Shown here: positions 9,110 through 17,031 of the stretch, in pieces
Layout of the letters: every line of letters begins with the position of its first letter
Numbering within the stretch: the first letter of the stretch is position 1
From: Flavobacterium sp. UBA2787
GTDB lineage: Bacteria; Bacteroidota; Bacteroidia; Flavobacteriales; Flavobacteriaceae
Assembly: GCA_002352205.1 (NCBI GenBank)
Contig: DEHZ01000002.1
Coordinates: 186,001 to 250,000 of the forward strand
DNA: 64,000 nt
Direction: 5' to 3'
Program-made: the position numbers and the translations under genes
The notes under the pieces: model-generated
What the model was told of the DNA's origin: nothing
The model's database searches: none
What the model saw: only the letters and a program-made list of their open reading frames with translations

Positions 9110-11505
9110 TTTAATTTAATTTTTATGTTCATTTTATTAGTACTTAGCAAATAATCAAATTCCAATTTTTTTGATTTTTTGTTGTATTGAAATTTCATTT
9201 TTTTATTATTGACGATGATGGATTTCGGTTTTTTATTCAAATGATAAATGTGAAATTTACCGTTTTTCCCTTTTGATTGTAATGAATTACTTTCCATTGA
9301 AATCAATAGTTCTTCTTTGGAAATTTCTGTTTCGCAAGTAAGCAATTCCGGATTATTTTCAGATGAATTATTTCCTTCGTCAAAATAGAATTGCCGTTCG
9401 CTTGACGTTACTTTTTCATCAAAATAAAGATGTAAATCTAAGTTTGAATTTTGATAATTGTTGCTTGTTTGCACAATTTTTGTCATCGGAATCAAAACGC
9501 CACTTCGCACAAAAGTTGGAATATGATTTTCAGATACATTTATTTTTTCGGTTGAACCACCGACGTGTTTTTTATTCGAATAAAAATCTATCCAATCTCC
9601 ATTTTTAGGAAAATAAACTTCTTTTACTTTCTGTTTTGCTTCCATAATCGGATAAACCAGATAATCTTTTCCCCACAAATATCCGTCTGATTTAGTCAAT
9701 AGTGCTTCATTTTCAGGTTCTTCAAAAAACAGTGGACGCATCAACGGTTTTCCCGTTTGCGAATTTTCATAAGCCAAACTATAATTGTAAGGAAGCATTT
9801 GATAGCGTAATTCAATCGTTTGTTTCGCTAAATTTTTCGCCCAATCACTTCTGAAAATCGGTTCAGAAGCCACATCTGATTGTGCATGCGGCCGAAATAT
9901 CGGATTGAAAACACCATATTGCAACCAACGAACATATAATTCGTCATCTAAGTTGGCACCCGCAAATCCGCCCAAATCAGAATGCATATAAGCCAAACCT
10001 TGCATTCCCATCTGCAATGAAATTTCCACTTGACCGGATAATCCGCCCCAAGTTCGATTCACATCGCCACTCCACGGAATCATTCCATAACGCTGCGAAC
10101 CCGAATAACCGGAACGCATCAAAATAAAAGGTCTTTGCGTTGGAAAATCTTTCTGATAACCTTCAAAAACCAATTTTGCCCAATTGTGTCCGTAAATGTT
10201 ATGCACTTCATCGGCTGTTCCGCCAAAAGTTCGAGCAGCGGCAGGAAACACTTCGGGTTCACCCAAATCGCCCCAAACACCACTTACGCCTTTGTTGGCT
10301 AATCCTTTATAAATATCCCAAAACCAATTTTTTCCTGTTGGTTTAAAAATGTCAATGATTCCGGTATTTCCAAAATAAAAATCATACGTAAAAGGATTTC
10401 CGATAGAATCTGTTGCTAAGATTTTTTTATCTACGGCTTCTTGCCATTTTTTGGAAGTCGTTAAAATAAATGGTTCGGTAATCGGAATGGTTTTGATGCC
10501 CATTTTAGAAAAATCATCCACCATTTTTTCAAATGTTGGAAAGCTGTCGCGATACACTTCTAGATTTCCCATTGTGCCTTGCAATTCTTTTCCAAACCAA
10601 TATAAATCTAAAATAATGGCATCTACCGGAATGTTTTCATCTTGAAATTTTTGAATGGTTCTTCGTGCTTCCGCTTCGGAATGATAACCAAAACGTGAGG
10701 AGAAATTACCCAAAGCCCAACGAGGCGGCAATGGTTGTCTTCCGGTTAATTCGGTATAATTGTAAATCAAATCTTCCCACGTATTACCTACAATCACTTG
10801 ATAGGTTTTTCTGCCGGAAATGGTTTCGTATTCTAAGACATTTTCTTTTTTACTATCCAAATCTAAATAACCAATAGGAGCATTGTCAAAATGAACCATA
10901 TATTTTTGCGAAGATATGACGATTGGAATAGTGAAATTCATCAATTCGGAACGGGTTTCGTAACCGTAATCGGCACGGTTGTACAAAGCTAATCGGTTGC
11001 CACGACGGTTCATGCCTAAAACTCTTGCTCCGCCACCATACAGTTTTTCGGTTGCATTGATATTGAATTGAATGACTTCTGTTGAATCATACACAATATT
11101 TCCTTTTACTTTTTCAAGCGGTTCGTGTTTGCGTTTGAAATAACCTAATTTTTCAGAAAGTAATAATTCACCTTTTTTGTAATACGAAATTTTAAAAGGT
11201 GACTTTGCAATTTGAATTTCTAAATCGTTTGTTTTAATCTCTAAATAATCCGTTGATTGTTTAAATTGAAAACCATTATTGTCCGGTTTTAAAACAACAG
11301 CGTGCGAATTTGGATTGAATTTTTCACCGTTTGGAACGAAAGAAGTTTCAACAATTTTATCATTATATAATTGAAGAAAATACATTCCATCTGAAGTTTT
11401 TACTTCCAAAACGTTTTCATTCAATTGATGCGAAATGTATTTTCGATTTACATTTTGAGCAAATCCAATTGTTGAAAGTAATAATAGTAAAAAGAGTTTT
11501 TTCAT
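9106..11505 (-). CDS. GH31 alpha-glucosidase, exported
   Basis: This 799-residue glycoside hydrolase family 31 enzyme should release glucose from the non-reducing ends of maltodextrins. The signal peptide is residues 1-16 (IGFAQ), with no lipobox, so it is probably periplasmic. An N-terminal beta-sandwich (about 25-255) precedes the barrel. The nucleophile lies in SGVWGDLGEPE (D413) and the acid/base in PWSGDVNRTW (D481). Family landmarks PRWALGNFSSRFGY and RPHAQSD are present. It fills the role that SusB (GH97) plays in Bacteroides. It sits 3 nt after the SusA-like gene and overlaps the next GH13 gene by 4 nt. Confidence 0.93.
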   Translation of the reverse strand: MKKLFLLLLLSTIGFAQNVNRKYISHQLNENVLEVKTSDGMYFLQLYNDKIVETSFVPNGEKFNPNSHAVVLKPDNNGFQFKQSTDYLEIKTNDLEIQIAKSPFKISYYKKGELLLSEKLGYFKRKHEPLEKVKGNIVYDSTEVIQFNINATEKLYGGGARVLGMNRRGNRLALYNRADYGYETRSELMNFTIPIVISSQKYMVHFDNAPIGYLDLDSKKENVLEYETISGRKTYQVIVGNTWEDLIYNYTELTGRQPLPPRWALGNFSSRFGYHSEAEARRTIQKFQDENIPVDAIILDLYWFGKELQGTMGNLEVYRDSFPTFEKMVDDFSKMGIKTIPITEPFILTTSKKWQEAVDKKILATDSIGNPFTYDFYFGNTGIIDIFKPTGKNWFWDIYKGLANKGVSGVWGDLGEPEVFPAAARTFGGTADEVHNIYGHNWAKLVFEGYQKDFPTQRPFILMRSGYSGSQRYGMIPWSGDVNRTWGGLSGQVEISLQMGMQGLAYMHSDLGGFAGANLDDELYVRWLQYGVFNPIFRPHAQSDVASEPIFRSDWAKNLAKQTIELRYQMLPYNYSLAYENSQTGKPLMRPLFFEEPENEALLTKSDGYLWGKDYLVYPIMEAKQKVKEVYFPKNGDWIDFYSNKKHVGGSTEKINVSENHIPTFVRSGVLIPMTKIVQTSNNYQNSNLDLHLYFDEKVTSSERQFYFDEGNNSSENNPELLTCETEISKEELLISMESNSLQSKGKNGKFHIYHLNKKPKSIIVNNKKMKFQYNKKSKKLEFDYLLSTNKMNIKIKLK

Positions 11506-11508
11506 TCT

Positions 11509-13365
11509 TTAATTCATTTTTGTCGTAAAAAGATAGGCTCCTTTTTTGTTTAAAGTCAATTCTTTATCCCAAATAATTTCTTCTCCGGTTACAATGTTTT
11601 TCATTTTTTTACCTTCAAAACCTAATTCTTTATAAGTAGAAAGATCAACTTTTGCAGATTCATTTTTATTTAAAATTAAAACAACAATTTCATCATTCAA
11701 CATTCTAAATAAGGTATAAACGCCATTATTTGGTGCAAAATGAATCGTTTTTCCGTCGTGAATGGCTTTACTGTTTTTTCTGTAATTTAAAATTTTAGTC
11801 AAATAGCTTTGCATATCTTTTTTTTCTGAAGAAAGTCCTTCGCCGGTAAAAGCATTTACTTTATCACCTTTCCATCCTCCGGGAAAATCGGTTCTGATTA
11901 AGCCGTGATCACCGGGTTTAGCTGTGTTTTGCATTAGAATTTCTGTTCCATAATACAACTGCGGAATTCTTGGTAAAACTAAATAAGTAGCCAAAGCCAT
12001 TTTTGTGTTTTCTACATTTTCCTCCATCTGTGTAAAAATGCGATCCATATCGTGATTGTCAGGAAAAATCATAATGTCTTTTGGCGAAGCATAATGAAAA
12101 TCGTTGGCTAAACCATCGTAAATTTTCGCCAAACCTTTATCCCAACTTTCTGTTTCTTTAATGGCTTGCGGAATGAGTGTTTGCATAGCAAAATCCATCG
12201 TCGAACGCAAATTGGATTCGTAGCCATCTTTATTATTTGCACCTTTTTGCCAATAACCAATGAGCAACGGATTCGAACTCCATTCTTCGCCAACAATATT
12301 AAAATTAGGATATTCATTCATAATTTCACCTGCCCAATTCGACATAAAAATTTTGTCAGGGTAAGGATAAGTATCTTGACGAATTCCGCCTAAATGAAGT
12401 GTTTCAATCCACCAAATGCTGTTTTGGATGATGTATCTCGCTAGAAAAGGATTGCGTTGATTCAAATCAGGCATTGTAGAAACAAACCAACCGTCTGTCA
12501 TTTCTCTTTTATCTTTTTCTGAAGCATACAAATCTTGGTTGCTTGTTCTTCGGTGATTGGAAGTGACGTATTTTTTTTCTTTTTCAAACAGTTCTTGATA
12601 ATTTACCCAATCTGAAAAAGGTAAATCTTTCATCCACCAATGTTCGCTACCGCAATGATTGGCCACTTGATCCATAATGAGTTTCATGCCGTTTTGATGA
12701 AGTTTTTCGGATAGAATTTTATAATCCGCTAAAGTTCCAAATCGTGGGTCTACTTGATAAAAATCGGTCATTGCATAGCCGTGATACGAACCGCTTTTCA
12801 TATCATTCGTCAAAACCGGAGTTGGCCAAATAGCGGTAAATCCTAAGTTTTTGATGTAATCAATATGGTTTGTAATTCCTTGAATATCGCCACCGTGACG
12901 TTTATAATCGTGAGTTCTGTCTAACGTAGTTTCTTGCATTGATTTCACGACATCATTCGCTTCATTTCCGTTGGCAAAACGATCGGGTGTGATGAGGTAA
13001 ATGGCATCAGAACTATTGAAACCGATGAAATCTTCAGAAGGTTTTGATTTCGGTTTTAATTCGTACGATTGTGTGATTTTTTTTCCTTTTTCCGATTCGA
13101 AAATGATATTGAATTTTCCGGGTTTGGTGGATTGAGCAATCTTTACATCGATGAATAAGTAATTTGGACTTTTGGCCTTGTGAACTTTGATAATTGAAAC
13201 ACCATCGTATGAAATTTTTGGAGTTGCATTTCCGATGTTCGGATGATGCACGAGCAATTGCAGGTTTTCATTTTTAAATCCTGTCCACCAGTTAGGTGGT
13301 TCAATTCGATTGACTTGAGCTATTGCAACTGTTGAAAATAGTAAAAAAATAAGTAGCTTTTTCAT
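11509..13365 (-). CDS. susA: GH13 neopullulanase / cyclomaltodextrinase-type enzyme (SusA-like)
   Basis: The protein is about 618 residues from the chosen start. An N-terminal beta-sandwich typical of neopullulanases and cyclomaltodextrinases (with NRIEPPNWWTGF) precedes the GH13 barrel. Counting from the longer frame, region I is DQVANH (236-241), the nucleophile lies in GGIRQDTYPYPD (D335), the acid/base in IVGEEW (E364) and region IV in PDNHD (H442, D443). The signal peptide ends AIAQ, placing it in the periplasm. A longer frame begins at 13377, but that ATG lies inside the adjacent inverted repeat. I therefore prefer the Met four codons later, which starts the usual MKK signal peptide. 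The stop codon is 3 nt before the GH31 start. Confidence 0.92.
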   Translation of the reverse strand: MKKLLIFLLFSTVAIAQVNRIEPPNWWTGFKNENLQLLVHHPNIGNATPKISYDGVSIIKVHKAKSPNYLFIDVKIAQSTKPGKFNIIFESEKGKKITQSYELKPKSKPSEDFIGFNSSDAIYLITPDRFANGNEANDVVKSMQETTLDRTHDYKRHGGDIQGITNHIDYIKNLGFTAIWPTPVLTNDMKSGSYHGYAMTDFYQVDPRFGTLADYKILSEKLHQNGMKLIMDQVANHCGSEHWWMKDLPFSDWVNYQELFEKEKKYVTSNHRRTSNQDLYASEKDKREMTDGWFVSTMPDLNQRNPFLARYIIQNSIWWIETLHLGGIRQDTYPYPDKIFMSNWAGEIMNEYPNFNIVGEEWSSNPLLIGYWQKGANNKDGYESNLRSTMDFAMQTLIPQAIKETESWDKGLAKIYDGLANDFHYASPKDIMIFPDNHDMDRIFTQMEENVENTKMALATYLVLPRIPQLYYGTEILMQNTAKPGDHGLIRTDFPGGWKGDKVNAFTGEGLSSEKKDMQSYLTKILNYRKNSKAIHDGKTIHFAPNNGVYTLFRMLNDEIVVLILNKNESAKVDLSTYKELGFEGKKMKNIVTGEEIIWDKELTLNKKGAYLFTTKMN

Positions 13366-13369
13366 TTTT

Positions 13370-13403
13370 TTTAACATTAAGAAGTTAAGGTTGTTTCATT
13401 AAG
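13370..13403. repeat. Left arm of the GxxExxY inverted repeat
   Basis: The 34-nt arm begins TTTAACATTAAG and ends TTTCATTAAG. It differs from the right arm at one base. Copies of ACATTAAG start at 13374, in this arm, and again at 13406, 13439 and 13456 inside the cassette. Confidence 0.85.
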
Positions 13404-13494
13404 TGACATTAAGAAATACAAAACAGAAATGCTTTTAAACATTAAGAAGACAATTACATTAAGGTTATTAAGTTATGAACCGAATAAAATTTAA

Positions 13495-13899
13495 TTAAGG
13501 TTCAAGTGTTTTAAAACACTCATTAACCAGAGGTTTAACTGATTTTGTAATGTTATCAGTATAAAAATTGATTAACAATCCTTGCGGTTTTTCAAGCAAG
13601 CTCATATATGTTAATAATTGAGCTTCATGAACAGGAAGTAAATTTTCAATCGATTTTATTTCAACAATTATGGTGTTGTTTACAATTAAATCGAGTCTTA
13701 ATTCCGTTTCAATCAATATATCTCTATACTCTAATTTAATTTTTCTCTGGGTTTCAACATAAAAACCATTGTACTCTAACTCTTTTTGAAGGCATTTTTC
13801 ATAGACTGATTCAAGTAAACCTGGCCCCAATGTTTTGTGAACGGTAATCGCACAGCCAACAATATCATAACTCAATTGGGTTACTTCTTTTTTTGTCAT
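13495..13899 (-). CDS. GxxExxY-family protein (PD-(D/E)XK-like fold)
   Basis: A 134-residue protein with the naming motif G27-L-L-E30-S-V-Y33, preceded by AITVHKTLGPG. Later comes a nuclease-like core, D70 then E80-I-K82, in a D-x9-E-x-K arrangement that fits PD-(D/E)XK folds. There is no signal peptide. Length is normal for the family, whose function is unknown to me. In Bacteroidota, members often occur in several copies per genome. It sits alone inside a 34-nt inverted repeat within the maltodextrin operon, in the same direction, and has no evident link to sugar metabolism. A nuclease or RNA-binding role is inference only. Confidence 0.9.
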   Translation of the reverse strand: MTKKEVTQLSYDIVGCAITVHKTLGPGLLESVYEKCLQKELEYNGFYVETQRKIKLEYRDILIETELRLDLIVNNTIIVEIKSIENLLPVHEAQLLTYMSLLEKPQGLLINFYTDNITKSVKPLVNECFKTLEP

Positions 13900-13954
13900 A
13901 TTGATAAAATCAAATATGGAGTTTAGGTTGTTACAAAAATTTAAACTTAATTTT

Positions 13955-13988
13955 CTTAATGAAACAACCTTAACTCCTTAATGTTAAA
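13955..13988. repeat. Right arm of the GxxExxY inverted repeat
   Basis: Reverse complement of the left arm with one mismatch. It ends one base before the stop codon of the GH65 gene. Confidence 0.85.
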
Positions 13989-13989
13989 G

Positions 13990-16293
13990 CTAAACCGTTA
14001 CCAAACTATTCGGTTCAACCAAGATTTCTTTTCCTTTTACAAAAACAGTAATTGGTTTGTTTCCTTCCAGAGAAAATTTCGTTTCATTAGATTGAACAGA
14101 AACTTTTAAAATTTGATTTCTGAAATTAATTTTAAACGAATATCCTTTCCACTGTGTTGGAATTTTTGGTTCAAAATGTAGGGTTTCATTTTTAACCCGC
14201 ATTCCACCAAAACCTTCTACTATACTCATCCATGTTCCGGCCATCGACGTGATATGTAAACCTTCGTGCACTTCTTTATTATAATCATCTAAATCCAAAC
14301 GAGAAGTTCGTAAATAGAACGTGTATGCTTGTTCCATTCTATCCAAAACGGCAGCTTGAATTGAGTGGACACAAGGCGAAAGCGAACTTTCGTGAACGGT
14401 AAATGGTTCGTAAAAATCAAAATGTTTCTCTAATTGTTCTTTTGTGAAATGATCTTCAAAGAAATAAAACCCTTGTAAAGTATCAGCTTGTTTGATATAA
14501 GGCGAACGCAAAATTCTATCCCACGACCATTTTTGGTTAATAGGTCGCTGACTTTTATCCAAATCAGAAACTTTTACTAATTCTTTATCTAAGAAACCAT
14601 CTTGTTGCAAATACACATCATGTTCTTCCGAAAAAGGAAAATACATATTATCGGCAACTTCTTTCCAATGGTTAATTTCAGCCACAGAAAGTTTTACTTT
14701 ATTTAAAATTCGTGTATAATCCGATGTATATTCTTTTTCAATTTTTTGAATTTGGTCGATCGTATAATCAATACACCATTTTGCAATATAATTAGTGTAA
14801 AAATTATTATTTACGTTATTTTCATATTCATTCGGACCTGTTACACCTAAAATTACATATTGATTTCGATAGGTAGAGTAGGTGGCTCTTTGATGCCAAA
14901 AACGAGCTATTCCGATTAAAACTTCAAGACCTTTTTCAGGAATATAGCTGTAATCTCCAGTAAAACGGTAATAATTAAAAATAGCAAAAGCAATCGCACC
15001 ATTTCGGTGAATTTCTTCAAACGTAATTTCCCATTCGTTATGGCATTCTTCGCCGTTCATAGTCACCATCGGATACAAAGCAGCTCCGTTTTTAAAACCT
15101 AGTTTTGCAGCATTTTCAATCGCTTTTTCTAAATGATTGTAGCGATAAGTCAATAGATTTCTGGCTACTTGTTGGTCTTTGGTTGCCATATAAAAAGGAA
15201 TACAATAAGCTTCCGTATCCCAATAAGTTGATCCACCATATTTTTCGCCGGTAAATCCTTTTGGACCAATATTTAAACGAGAATCTTTCCCTAAATAGGT
15301 TTGATTTAATTGAAAAATATTGAAACGAATTCCTTGTTGAGCTTTCACATCACCATCGATGGTAATGTCACTCATTTCCCAAATTTTTGCCCAAGCTTTG
15401 ATTTGGTCTTCTAATAGTTGGTTGTAACCGATGGAAATTGCTTCAGATACAACTTTTTTAGCTGCTTCTTCTGTATTTTCATGGTTCATCGAAACCGTGT
15501 AACCACCTATTTTTTGAATGGTAGCTGATTGGTTTTTGGCAATTGAAACTTCATACGAAAATTCAATTTTATCATTGGAAGACGTAACGTTGGATGGAGA
15601 TGCATTTACATTTTTCCCATCCACCAAAATCATGTTTTGCATAAAAGTGGTTGCCGTGAAATGTGTTTTGAAGGTTCTTGCGGTTACAAAAGCTTCGTTT
15701 CCATTATTTTTTACATGTAATGGTTCCCAAAATTTTTCTTCCCAGTTGGCATCTTCGTTGTGAACACCAGCATCAATATATGGTTTGAAAACAATCTTAG
15801 CATCCTGATTTAAAGCAGTAACTTGATAATTAATTACACCCACTTCATCCAAATCTAATGAAAGAAAACGATGAACTTGCACTTCAATTTCAGTTCCGTT
15901 TTGAAGGGTTGCTGTAAAAGAACGATGATACCAACCTTCTTTCATATTCAACTCTCTACGAAAATTTTTCACTGCTGCACAATTGGCCAAATCTAAATTT
16001 TCACCGTTAATTTCGATGTTAATACCAATCCAATTTGGAGCATTAAGCACTTTGGCAAAATATTCGGGATAACCGTTTTTCCACCAACCCACTTTTGTTT
16101 TATCGGGATAATAAATTCCGGCAATATAACTTCCTTGGAACGTTTTTCCGGAATAATATTCTTCAAAATTTGCACGTTGTCCCATCGCACCGTTTCCAAT
16201 GCTGAACAAACTTTCGGAAGACTTAACCAGGTCTTGTTCAAATCCTTCTTCAATAATCGACCAGTTATCTGGTATGATATAATCTTGGTTCAT
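13990..16293 (-). CDS. GH65 maltose (alpha-glucoside) phosphorylase
   Basis: A 767-residue GH65 enzyme that splits maltose with phosphate into glucose and beta-glucose 1-phosphate. The N-terminal beta-sandwich starts with NWSIIEEGF and SLFSIGNGAMGQR. The (alpha/alpha)6 barrel shows GGSTYWDTEAYCIPFY (about 353-368) and GVTGPNEYENNVNNN with the catalytic acid E489. A C-terminal jelly roll with HITSMAGTW follows. There is no signal peptide, so it is cytoplasmic. It is paired with beta-phosphoglucomutase, which uses its product, and with an inner-membrane sugar transporter. Kojibiose or trehalose specificity cannot be excluded, but the starch locus favours maltose. The start follows an A-rich leader that contains a heptamer repeat. 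Confidence 0.93.
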   Translation of the reverse strand: MNQDYIIPDNWSIIEEGFEQDLVKSSESLFSIGNGAMGQRANFEEYYSGKTFQGSYIAGIYYPDKTKVGWWKNGYPEYFAKVLNAPNWIGINIEINGENLDLANCAAVKNFRRELNMKEGWYHRSFTATLQNGTEIEVQVHRFLSLDLDEVGVINYQVTALNQDAKIVFKPYIDAGVHNEDANWEEKFWEPLHVKNNGNEAFVTARTFKTHFTATTFMQNMILVDGKNVNASPSNVTSSNDKIEFSYEVSIAKNQSATIQKIGGYTVSMNHENTEEAAKKVVSEAISIGYNQLLEDQIKAWAKIWEMSDITIDGDVKAQQGIRFNIFQLNQTYLGKDSRLNIGPKGFTGEKYGGSTYWDTEAYCIPFYMATKDQQVARNLLTYRYNHLEKAIENAAKLGFKNGAALYPMVTMNGEECHNEWEITFEEIHRNGAIAFAIFNYYRFTGDYSYIPEKGLEVLIGIARFWHQRATYSTYRNQYVILGVTGPNEYENNVNNNFYTNYIAKWCIDYTIDQIQKIEKEYTSDYTRILNKVKLSVAEINHWKEVADNMYFPFSEEHDVYLQQDGFLDKELVKVSDLDKSQRPINQKWSWDRILRSPYIKQADTLQGFYFFEDHFTKEQLEKHFDFYEPFTVHESSLSPCVHSIQAAVLDRMEQAYTFYLRTSRLDLDDYNKEVHEGLHITSMAGTWMSIVEGFGGMRVKNETLHFEPKIPTQWKGYSFKINFRNQILKVSVQSNETKFSLEGNKPITVFVKGKEILVEPNSLVTV

Positions 16294-16306
16294 TAATTTT
16301 AGTTTA

Positions 16307-16333
16307 AAGTTTCAAGTTTCAAGTTTCAAGTTT
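16307..16333. repeat. Heptanucleotide tandem repeat
   Basis: Almost four copies of AAGTTTC (3 full plus 6 nt) lie between the pgmB stop and the GH65 start, inside the operon. A slippage-prone tract here changes only leader length, not a reading frame. Confidence 0.8.
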
Positions 16334-16374
16334 TTGTTGAATAATTTCAAAATCTTGATAACATTAAAATTTTA

Positions 16375-17031
16375 CTATTTATTTATTAGGTTTTGTATAA
16401 AATTCAAATCGATGTGTGTAAAATCAGGAAATACGAATTGAGCTTCATTTAAAATACTTTCTTCTCCAATTCCAACACTCGTCATTCCGGCAATATTTGC
16501 GGCTTGAACTCCGGCAACAGAATCTTCAAAAACGATACATTTTTCGTTTGAAAAATTCACTTTTTTGGCTCCTTGAATAAAAACTTCCGGATCCGGTTTG
16601 GCATTTGATACATCGTTTCCATCCACAATAGCATCAAAATAATCAATAATTTTTGCTTTTTCTAAAATTGGTTTTGCGTTTTTACTGGCAGAACCCAATA
16701 CGATTTTTTGGTTGTTTTCTTTAAGATAAATGAGAACCGGTAAAACTCCCGGCAAGATTTCACTTTCGTCCATATTCACCAAATAGGAAAGATAGTCTTC
16801 GTTTTTTTGAACGAGCCATCTGTTCTTGTCTTCCTGAGAAGCTTCCATATTTCCTAAGGCTAAAATGAGGTCGAGTGATCGAACACGACTTACACCTTTT
16901 AGTTCTTCGTTGTGTTCGGGCGTAAATTCGATTCCAAGTTGGTGAGCAACCTTTTGCCAAGCTAAATAGTGATATTTTGCTGTATCAACGATTACACCGT
17001 CGAGGTCGAATATGAAACATTTTTGATTCAT
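16375..17031 (-). CDS. pgmB: Beta-phosphoglucomutase
   Basis: A 218-residue HAD-superfamily enzyme that converts beta-glucose 1-phosphate to glucose 6-phosphate. The HAD nucleophile and acid/base are D9 and D11 in FDLDGVIVDTA. The cap domain carries LKGVSRVRSLDLIL, the family's recognition segment. Motif II is GSASKNA and motif III/IV is AKPDPEVF then VFEDSVAG. Cytoplasmic. Its ATG overlaps the transporter stop by one base (TAATG). With GH65 it feeds maltose carbon into glycolysis without using ATP for half of the glucose. Confidence 0.95.
   Translation of the reverse strand: MNQKCFIFDLDGVIVDTAKYHYLAWQKVAHQLGIEFTPEHNEELKGVSRVRSLDLILALGNMEASQEDKNRWLVQKNEDYLSYLVNMDESEILPGVLPVLIYLKENNQKIVLGSASKNAKPILEKAKIIDYFDAIVDGNDVSNAKPDPEVFIQGAKKVNFSNEKCIVFEDSVAGVQAANIAGMTSVGIGEESILNEAQFVFPDFTHIDLNFIQNLINK

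Larger units (their letters stand above)
13370..13988 (-). mobile_element. Inverted-repeat cassette carrying a GxxExxY gene
   Basis: Two 34-nt arms in inverted orientation (13370-13403 and 13955-13988) match at 33 of 34 positions and enclose a single gene. The cassette fills the whole space between the GH65 stop codon (13990-13992) and the SusA-like start (13365). It thus interrupts an otherwise tightly packed operon without breaking a gene. No transposase and no clear target duplication are visible. Whether it moves as DNA, or acts as a very long RNA stem around the gene, cannot be told from sequence alone. Confidence 0.5.

Noticed and set aside
13370-13988. Classical insertion sequence
   Set aside because: The enclosed protein is of the GxxExxY family, not a transposase, and no target duplication is visible.
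16307-16333. CRISPR-like array
   Set aside because: The repeat unit is 7 nt without spacers; it is a simple tandem repeat.
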